DNA of 56,680 nt, from assembly GCA_012523775.1 (NCBI GenBank), contig JAAYTK010000032.1, positions 1-56,680 of the forward strand, written 5' to 3'. Position numbers and translations under genes: made by a program. This DNA comes from Clostridiales bacterium (lineage in GTDB: Bacteria; Bacillota; Clostridia; Lachnospirales; Lachnospiraceae). Under the pieces are notes generated by a model that was not told the origin of the DNA, searched no databases, and was given only the letters and a program-made list of their open reading frames with translations. Positions 50,943 through 56,680 of the stretch are shown here, piece after piece; within the stretch, counting starts at the first letter, position 1; the number at the start of each line of letters is the position of its first letter.

Positions 50943-52694
50943 ATGAAAAGAATCAAAACATTGCTTATTGCATTACTTGTAATTACAATGTTTGCCGCTC
51001 TTTTAACCGCTTGCGGGAAAAAAGATGACAAAGACACTTCCGGCGATAAAAGCAAAGTAACAGACAGCGTCGATAAAGAAGACAAGAAGAGCGGCGACAA
51101 GACTGACAGCAAGACCGATGATAAGAAGGAAGAAAAGGTCTTCACAGCATTTCATGCGGTTCCCGGAACAGAAATACCGGATGACAACCGTATGCTTCGT
51201 AAGATAGCTGAGAAGATCGGAGCTTCTGCCAAAGTAACTTGGCTTACCGCTCAGACCGCTGACGAAAGAATCGGTGTTATGATTGCTGGCGGTAATTATC
51301 CTGATCTTATTACCGGTTCCACAGGAACTCCATCTCTGCTTGAAGCCGGTGTATTAGTAGCGATTGATGAATATTGGGATAACTATCCTAATATTAAGAA
51401 TTACCTTTCCGAAGGTGATTGGAACAGAGTTAGAAGCGAAGACGGCCATATTTATCTGATTCCTCAGTTCGGTATCATTAAGGGTAAAGAAGTTGCTACT
51501 GAGCATTGGGATATGGGATTCTGGATTCAGAAGAAGGTCCTTATTTGGGCAGGATTCCCTGAGATCAAGACTCTTGACCAATACTTTGATGTAATTGAAG
51601 AATATAAGAATGCTCATCCTACAACAGCGGATGGACAGGAAACAGTTGGATTCTCTATGAGTACAGAGGACTGGAGATACTTCGGTGTTGAGAACCCTCC
51701 GTTATTCTTAATAGGATATCCTAACGACGGTGCATGTATTATTAATCCTGAGACTGTTACAGCTGAGGACTATAATACCATACCTGAAGCTTATCAGTAC
51801 TATAAGAAGATGAATGAAGTATTTAATAGGGGTCTGGTTCATCCTGAAACCTATACTATGTCTTATGATCAATATATTTCATTACTGTCCACAGGTAGAG
51901 TGTTAGGTACACTTGACCAGGCTTGGAACTTCAATACTGCTGTTGCTGCTCTGGAAGCACAGGGTAAGTTTGAAGACACCTATGTTCCTCTGCCTATAAC
52001 CATCGATGGTAAGAGATTAGACAGATGGCACAGCCCTGCGGCTCTTGACGTTTCTAATGGCTTAAGTATCACCACAAGTTGTAAGGATATCGAAGGCGCA
52101 ATGCAGTTTATCAATGATCTGCTTGATGATGAGATTACAAAGATGATTTACTGGGGAGAAGAAGGCGTAGATTATATGGTTGATGAGAACGGAGTATTCT
52201 ATAGAACGCCTGAACAGAGAGAGAACATCCGTAATACTGACTGGGTTTCTCAGAACATGGTTAATGAGGCGTATGCATACTTCCCTCATTACGAAGGCTT
52301 ATTTGATGATGGAATCAACTCAATTGACCCTAACGATCAACCCGGTGAATACTATGACAGCTTAGAGCCTGTTGAGAAAGAGCTTCTTGATGGCTACGGC
52401 TATAAGACATTCCTTGATTTCTTAAGCCCAAGTGTTCCTAATGAGCCTTGGTATCCTATGTGGTCCTATACCAACACATGGACAACCGATACTGATTACG
52501 GTCAGGCAAGAGCAAAGATTACTGATCTCAAGCATGAGTATCTGCCAAAGGCTATGATGGCTCCGGCTGATCAGTTTGATGCTATATGGGATGAATACAT
52601 GGAAACTTATAGAACCGAAGTTGATATTGATGCTTATCTTGATGAGCTGACAGCAGAAGCTCGCAGAAGAAAGGCAATAGCTGACGGTAATTAA
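50943..52694 (+). CDS. extracellular solute-binding lipoprotein (LplA-like)
   Basis: 583 residues. A lipoprotein signal peptide ends at the lipobox LLTACGKK (Cys at about 23). A Lys/Asp-rich linker of about 45 residues follows. The mature domain begins near 70 (VFTAFHAVPGTEIPDDN) and has the large family-1-type layout of LplA-like binding proteins (IGVMIAGGNYPDLITG, FYRTPEQRENI, ending ELTAEARRRKAI). It captures a sugar or oligosaccharide outside the membrane for the two permeases that follow. GGGAGGAAAAG precedes ATG. The codons are richer in preferred forms than in neighbouring genes, fitting high expression. Confidence 0.92.
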   Translation: MKRIKTLLIALLVITMFAALLTACGKKDDKDTSGDKSKVTDSVDKEDKKSGDKTDSKTDDKKEEKVFTAFHAVPGTEIPDDNRMLRKIAEKIGASAKVTWLTAQTADERIGVMIAGGNYPDLITGSTGTPSLLEAGVLVAIDEYWDNYPNIKNYLSEGDWNRVRSEDGHIYLIPQFGIIKGKEVATEHWDMGFWIQKKVLIWAGFPEIKTLDQYFDVIEEYKNAHPTTADGQETVGFSMSTEDWRYFGVENPPLFLIGYPNDGACIINPETVTAEDYNTIPEAYQYYKKMNEVFNRGLVHPETYTMSYDQYISLLSTGRVLGTLDQAWNFNTAVAALEAQGKFEDTYVPLPITIDGKRLDRWHSPAALDVSNGLSITTSCKDIEGAMQFINDLLDDEITKMIYWGEEGVDYMVDENGVFYRTPEQRENIRNTDWVSQNMVNEAYAYFPHYEGLFDDGINSIDPNDQPGEYYDSLEPVEKELLDGYGYKTFLDFLSPSVPNEPWYPMWSYTNTWTTDTDYGQARAKITDLKHEYLPKAMMAPADQFDAIWDEYMETYRTEVDIDAYLDELTAEARRRKAIADGN

Positions 52695-52739
52695 TAAGTG
52701 ACTAGATAACGGTTACTAAGATAAACTATCGGTAATAGG

Positions 52740-52779
52740 GGGGTGTCTTAATTAATGGCAAAACCATATAAGGCACCCC
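52740..52779 (+). terminator. intra-operon hairpin between binding protein and permease genes
   Basis: GGGGTGTCTT (52740-52749) pairs with AAGGCACCCC (52770-52779) with one T-G pair; the tail ATATTTAAAGCTATTTT is partly T-rich. It could stop part of the transcripts so that the binding protein is made in excess. Confidence 0.6.
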
Positions 52780-52811
52780 ATATTTAAAGCTATTTTGTGG
52801 AGGCACTAGTA

Positions 52812-54443
52812 ATGAATAAACGGAAACCATATTATATAATAATAGCTGCCTTATGCTTCGCATCTATCATAAGCTTTTTCCTACCATATCTTCACCTTCC
52901 CGAGCAAGAGGGTGTAAGTACAGGATATAAATATGATTCGTCCCTGGCAGCGCTAGATAGTAATATTATTAAGGATGTTGCTAAGGAATCCGGTATTGCA
53001 AAAAATATCGTTTATAACACAGCAAAAAATATTGTTAATGGAAAAGACAGGCAGACTATTGAAAGCAGACTAAAGCAAAATGAATATTATATTATTGATA
53101 TCCTGACTCAGCGGATGAATGATATGATGGAAGATCTGGAAGAGTTTGGAGATATTGAAACGAGAACATTCACATACTTTGGAATGATTAAGCTTTCTGC
53201 CTCCATTATCAAAACTTTTAGACAAGATGTTATAAGTGCTTTTTTAGTTATATTTACATTGATAATGACAGTGGTATTATCATTTGTAGCAGGATTTAAT
53301 ATGCTCTTTAACAAAAGCATCAAGGCTTATAGACCGGTGAAGATAATATCACTTCTAAATATATTTATGTCCTTAATAGGAATTATATCAATTAATGCTA
53401 TCAGCATAGGGGCATTACAGGTTGATAAATTCTATAGAGAGAATTGGGGCAATGGATTCTTTATTATTGCTGCCGTTAACGGCCTGATTCTTATAATAGC
53501 AATAATCGGTAATATGCATGAAAGATGGGCGGGAATTGTTACCTTTAAGATGATATTAAAACAAAAGCAGCTTATCTTGATGACAATACCGTTTGTCCTA
53601 TATGCATTACTGTTTTATTATGGTCCTATAGCCGGATGGGTTATGGCAATACAAAACTATAAGCCGGCGGCCGGTACTAATCAAGTGTGGGTTGCATGGG
53701 ACAAATTTGTATATTTGCTTACTGAAAAGGATTTCTTGATGGCCTTTAGAAATACTGTGGCCATGAGTATGATTAATTTGGTATTAAGCTTTGTATTTGC
53801 TATCGGATTTGCACTCCTTCTTAATGAGGTGGTAAATATCAAAGGAAAGAAATTGGTGCAGACAGTTTCTTATCTGCCCCACTTCCTTTCCTGGGTAATC
53901 GTAGCAGCTATAGTTAAGAATGTTTTGGCTGTTGATGGTGGAATAATTAACGAATTGTTAGTTAAATGGGGTATATTGGAGGCACCTATTAATTATTTTG
54001 CTGACGGTAAGTATTTCTGGTGGATAGTCGGATTTTCAGTTATATGGAAGGAAACCGGTTGGAACAGTATAATTTATCTGGCTTCCATTACAGCTATCAA
54101 TCCAGATTTGTACGAAGCAGCATCCATAGACGGTGCAGGAAGATTTAAAAAAATGATTCATATTACTCTACCCGGTATAAAATCTACAATATTTGTTCTT
54201 CTGATTATAAATCTTGGTATGATAATGAACTCAGGTTTTGAGGCTCAGTTACAATTGAAAAACGACCTGATTAAGCATACAGCGGAGGTTATTGATACAT
54301 ATGTACTTAATAAATCCTTCTTCCAGGGAGCGGATTTCTCCATCGGTACTGCGGCAGGTATTTTCAAGAGTGTTATAAGTATTCTTTTAGTGTCAATAGC
54401 TAACAGAACTGCCAAGGCATTTGATCAGGAAAGACTATATTAG
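52812..54443 (+). CDS. LplB-type sugar ABC permease with a 250-residue N-terminal membrane extension
   Basis: 543 residues from ATG 52812 (GGAGG 8 bases upstream; a GTG at 52797 would overlap that site). The canonical permease starts near residue 253 with LILMTIPFVLYALLFYYG and carries the EAA loop EAASIDGAGRFKKMIHITLP. The first 250 residues are extra: one helix (about 7-27), a polar segment of about 120 residues rich in Asn/Asp/Lys, then three helices (about 147-172, 181-205, 215-238). Usual LplB proteins are about 300 residues. The ATPase subunit is not encoded here and is normally shared from elsewhere. Confidence 0.88.
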   Translation: MNKRKPYYIIIAALCFASIISFFLPYLHLPEQEGVSTGYKYDSSLAALDSNIIKDVAKESGIAKNIVYNTAKNIVNGKDRQTIESRLKQNEYYIIDILTQRMNDMMEDLEEFGDIETRTFTYFGMIKLSASIIKTFRQDVISAFLVIFTLIMTVVLSFVAGFNMLFNKSIKAYRPVKIISLLNIFMSLIGIISINAISIGALQVDKFYRENWGNGFFIIAAVNGLILIIAIIGNMHERWAGIVTFKMILKQKQLILMTIPFVLYALLFYYGPIAGWVMAIQNYKPAAGTNQVWVAWDKFVYLLTEKDFLMAFRNTVAMSMINLVLSFVFAIGFALLLNEVVNIKGKKLVQTVSYLPHFLSWVIVAAIVKNVLAVDGGIINELLVKWGILEAPINYFADGKYFWWIVGFSVIWKETGWNSIIYLASITAINPDLYEAASIDGAGRFKKMIHITLPGIKSTIFVLLIINLGMIMNSGFEAQLQLKNDLIKHTAEVIDTYVLNKSFFQGADFSIGTAAGIFKSVISILLVSIANRTAKAFDQERLY

Positions 54444-54457
54444 GGGGAGGATAAAAC

Positions 54458-55354
54458 ATGAGTAAAACTAATAAAATCAAAAAAAGCCCATATGATATAG
54501 CTTTCATAATTATCAACACAATTATATTAACGGTTTTTTGTGTAGTCACCCTATATCCTATCCTGAATACCCTTGCGGTATCCTTTAATGAGGCTGTGGA
54601 CACATTAACGGGTGGAATACATCTTATACCTAGAAAATGGACTATACAGAACTACAAGACTGTATTTAACATGAGGAATCTGATGACAGGTGCTTATGTA
54701 TCTGTGATGAGAACCGTGATTGCCACTCTTGTGCAGACGTTTTTTACTGCTCTGTTGGCGTATATACTATCCAGAAAGGAATTCTATTTTAACAGACAGG
54801 TATCCTTGCTATATGTTGTCACAATGTATTTGCAGGCCGGAATTATTCCGACGTTGTTACTGTTTAAGGATTTACGTCTGACTAATTCATTCTGGGTGTA
54901 TATTGTTCCCGGTATTGTATATGCTTATAATATGATTGTTATCCGTACGTATATGAACGGTTTACCTGACAGCTTTGTGGAATCAGCCCAGGTTGATGGT
55001 GCCGGACATTTCAGAATATTCTGGAAGATAATATTCCCATTATGTAAGCCTGTATTGGCTACGGTAGCATTATTTATTGCTGTTTATCAGTGGAATTCAT
55101 GGTTTGATGTTATGGTATATAATCCTGCAAAGGATAACCTGACCACGTTACAGTATGAGCTTATGAAGCTGTTATCAGCGGTTTCCCAACAAACCGGTGA
55201 TCCAAATGCCATGAAGCATGCTGCCAATATGGTTACTCCGGAATCGGTTCGTGCGGCGGCAACTATTGTAACAGCGTTCCCGATTGTCTGTCTCTATCCT
55301 TTCCTACAGAGATATTTCGTAACAGGACTTACAATCGGTGGTGTAAAAGAATAA
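54458..55354 (+). CDS. YtcP-type sugar ABC permease
   Basis: 298 residues, six membrane helices, GGGGGAGG before ATG. The EAA loop reads ESAQVDGAGHFRIFWKIIFP. The N-terminus KTNKIKKSPYDIAFIIINTI and the late SVRAAATIVTAFPIVCLYPF are typical for this partner of LplB. It pairs with the preceding permease to form the transport channel for the substrate of the lipoprotein. Follows 14 bases after the preceding gene. Confidence 0.93.
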   Translation: MSKTNKIKKSPYDIAFIIINTIILTVFCVVTLYPILNTLAVSFNEAVDTLTGGIHLIPRKWTIQNYKTVFNMRNLMTGAYVSVMRTVIATLVQTFFTALLAYILSRKEFYFNRQVSLLYVVTMYLQAGIIPTLLLFKDLRLTNSFWVYIVPGIVYAYNMIVIRTYMNGLPDSFVESAQVDGAGHFRIFWKIIFPLCKPVLATVALFIAVYQWNSWFDVMVYNPAKDNLTTLQYELMKLLSAVSQQTGDPNAMKHAANMVTPESVRAAATIVTAFPIVCLYPFLQRYFVTGLTIGGVKE

Positions 55355-55399
55355 TCGGATAGTTTTTTAACTTTATATAATTAGGACATCCTCCTAAAG

Positions 55400-55432
55400 T
55401 AAGGGCAGACATCGCCAATATGTCTGCCCTTA
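55400..55432 (+). terminator. hairpin ending the uptake operon
   Basis: TAAGGGCAGACA (55400-55411) pairs perfectly with TGTCTGCCCTTA (55421-55432). The tail is short of T, so termination may be only moderate. Confidence 0.75.
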
Positions 55433-55454
55433 CAATATGTTTGGAAATTAATGC

Positions 55455-55483
55455 TTGAAATAATATATATTACTATGTACAAT
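55455..55483 (+). promoter_or_regulatory. promoter of the histidine-phosphatase gene
   Basis: TTGAAA (55455-55460), 17 bases, TACAAT (55478-55483), each 5 of 6 to consensus, about 65 bases before ATG 55555. Confidence 0.6.
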
Positions 55484-55554
55484 GGTAAATAAGTTTTATA
55501 AATTCATAGGGCGAGTATTTATATCAGTAACATTATATTTTACAGAGGTAACAT

Positions 55555-56139
55555 ATGAGAATAGGGTTATTAAGGCATTTTAAGGTAAACTGTCCTCATA
55601 AGAGGATGATGACCTCCAAGGAGTTTAGGGAATGGTCAGAAAAGTATGAGGTATCAAAGGTTATCAAAAAAAAGGTGGATATGTACGGAATAGAATGGGA
55701 TATCTGCTATGTAAGCGATTTACCCAGAGCTATATCGACCGCAAAGGAGGTATATAGCGGTAACCTTATGATAGACAAGCTGCTTAGAGAGGTCGATAAT
55801 GCACCGTTTATACATACAGAAAGAATTAAACTCCCATTCTGTGTTTGGCATATATGTGGAAGACTTGCCTGGTATTTTAAATCGAAAAGCCAGCCGGAGA
55901 CTATTGTTGATACCAGAAAAAGAATCAAGAACTTTTTAAACCGTATCGACTGGTCAAAGGAGAACATCCTTATAGTATTTCATGGCTTTTTACTTTATAA
56001 TTTTCAAAAAGAGTTGCGAAAGAGAGGCTTTAAGGGAGATAAACTGAAGCTGGTTAAGAACGGCGTATTGTATGAGTATATCAGAGAAGAGGAAAAGGAT
56101 GTGTTGTCGAATGAAAGTCTCTCTGATTTGTGTGGGTAA
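55555..56139 (+). CDS. histidine phosphatase superfamily protein
   Basis: 194 residues. The N-terminus MRIGLLRHFKV holds the catalytic Arg-His with Phe where most members have Gly. CYVSDLPRAISTAKEVY carries the second Arg site, and LIVFHGFLLYNF the second His. The fold is that of phosphoglycerate-mutase-like phosphatases, with a large insertion (about 90-125) that is rich in aromatic residues (FCVWHICGRLAWYF). Substrate unknown. GAGGTAA precedes ATG. The end overlaps rlmH by 29 bases. Confidence 0.85.
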   Translation: MRIGLLRHFKVNCPHKRMMTSKEFREWSEKYEVSKVIKKKVDMYGIEWDICYVSDLPRAISTAKEVYSGNLMIDKLLREVDNAPFIHTERIKLPFCVWHICGRLAWYFKSKSQPETIVDTRKRIKNFLNRIDWSKENILIVFHGFLLYNFQKELRKRGFKGDKLKLVKNGVLYEYIREEEKDVLSNESLSDLCG

Positions 56140-56590
56140 GCTTAAAGAAAAATATTTGACTATGGGGATAGAGGAATACAAAAAAAGGCTCAGCAGGTAT
56201 TGTACCTTAGAGATCATCGAGATTCCTGACGAAAAAACACCGGATAATGCCGGAATTGCTATAGAAACTTCCATTAAGAAGAAAGAGGGAGAGAAAATCC
56301 TTAAGGCATTAAAGGGGGATTCCTACTGTTTTGCACTGGCTATAGAAGGAAAAATGCTGTCATCGGTGGAGTTGTCCGTCCATCTGGAGAACCTTTTTAT
56401 CACAGGCAAAAGTCATATCACCTTTATAATCGGAGGCTCTTTGGGACTATCCGAAGAGGTGTTAAAGCGTGCGGATTATCAATTGAGTTTTTCGAAGATG
56501 ACATTTCCTCATCAGCTTATGAGGCTTATACTCCTTGAGCAGATATACCGTTCTTTCAGTATAATTCATAATACGCCTTACCACAAATAG
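56111..56590 (+). CDS. rlmH: 23S rRNA pseudouridine-1915 N3-methyltransferase
   Basis: 159 residues from ATG 56111, the normal family length; the longer frame from 56072 is out of family. A SPOUT methyltransferase: it begins KVSLICVGKLKEKYL, has FALAIEGKMLSSVE in the middle and the knotted SAM-binding part ITFIIGGSLGLSEEVLKRAD with MTFPHQLMRLILLEQIYRSF and IHNTPYHK. It methylates pseudouridine 1915 in helix 69 of the large ribosomal subunit. AAAGGA lies 11 bases upstream. Confidence 0.95.
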   Translation: MKVSLICVGKLKEKYLTMGIEEYKKRLSRYCTLEIIEIPDEKTPDNAGIAIETSIKKKEGEKILKALKGDSYCFALAIEGKMLSSVELSVHLENLFITGKSHITFIIGGSLGLSEEVLKRADYQLSFSKMTFPHQLMRLILLEQIYRSFSIIHNTPYHK

Positions 56591-56636
56591 AATAGATAGA
56601 TCTCATAAGATTTGTGACTTAAAAATAAAATACAAA

Positions 56637-56652
56637 GGAGGAAAAATCCTCC
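56637..56652 (+). promoter_or_regulatory. hairpin that contains a ribosome-binding-site-like sequence
   Basis: GGAGGA-AAAA-TCCTCC forms a 6-bp hairpin that would cover the AAAGGAGGA at 56634-56642. There is no T tail. No start codon follows within range in this window, so whether it belongs to a next gene cannot be seen. Confidence 0.35.
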
Positions 56653-56680
56653 GCTGTCGTTATATAAAAAATAAAATACA

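Noticed and set aside
1-56680. CRISPR arrays, insertion sequences, attachment sites or phage genes
   Set aside because: No regularly spaced repeats, transposase or integrase motifs or tRNA-linked duplications were seen on either strand.

Overview
The window looks like a chromosomal segment of a low-GC Gram-positive anaerobe of the class Clostridia, most likely the family Lachnospiraceae. The reasons are strong purine-rich ribosome binding sites, frequent TTG and GTG starts, the order rex - coiled-coil gene - acpS - nnr - alr - mazF-type toxin - CNNM protein, a Re-citrate-synthase-like gene beside an isocitrate dehydrogenase, a rubredoxin, and a YesM/YesN - LplABC-type sugar uptake locus. The species is not identifiable by eye. 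No tRNA, rRNA, CRISPR array, transposase or phage gene was seen.

Left part (1-6311): the 3' end of a TPR-protein gene and a small cupin gene; a secreted Ig-like protein with three C-terminal repeats behind a palindrome-containing promoter; then a probable three-gene unit of RimK-like ATP-grasp ligase, beta-lactamase-fold serine hydrolase and MFS transporter, closed by a strong terminator.

Centre-left (6369-27086), the most interesting part: about 20 kb of 16 tightly packed, co-oriented genes that look like a highly divergent Tad/type II-type IV pilus superfamily machine. It contains three MinD/TadZ-like proteins with eroded P-loops, a two-helix membrane protein, a CpaB-like SAF protein, a TadA/CpaF-like ATPase with an N-terminal membrane helix, one long TadB/TadC-like membrane platform, a paralogous pair of pilin-like proteins, four further proteins with a single N-terminal membrane helix (two of which string together extracytoplasmic Ig-like domains and zinc-ribbon-like knuckles), an M50-like HEIGH membrane protease, an SLH-like secreted protein and a 1435-residue secreted surface protein. 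No aspartyl prepilin peptidase gene and no canonical prepilin cleavage site are visible.

Centre (27239-36709): rubredoxin, TcdA, an HD-domain hydrolase, a DUF554 membrane protein, then on the minus strand a 913-residue mosaic protein (lamin-tail-like, seven propeller-like repeats, trefoil-like, PASTA) without a signal peptide. Next come a small membrane protein and the operon for Re-citrate synthase, isocitrate dehydrogenase and a GntR/FCD regulator, whose promoter carries a perfect 22-bp palindrome of the type such regulators bind.

Right part (36710-56680): an ABC-F ATPase (minus), the rex-to-CNNM housekeeping run, a roughly 500-bp region with hairpins and a possible 23-codon gene, a minus-strand pair of chemoreceptor-like protein and STAS-like protein, the YesM/YesN two-component system with a solute-binding lipoprotein and two permeases (the first with an unusual 250-residue membrane extension), a histidine-phosphatase-fold protein, and rlmH.
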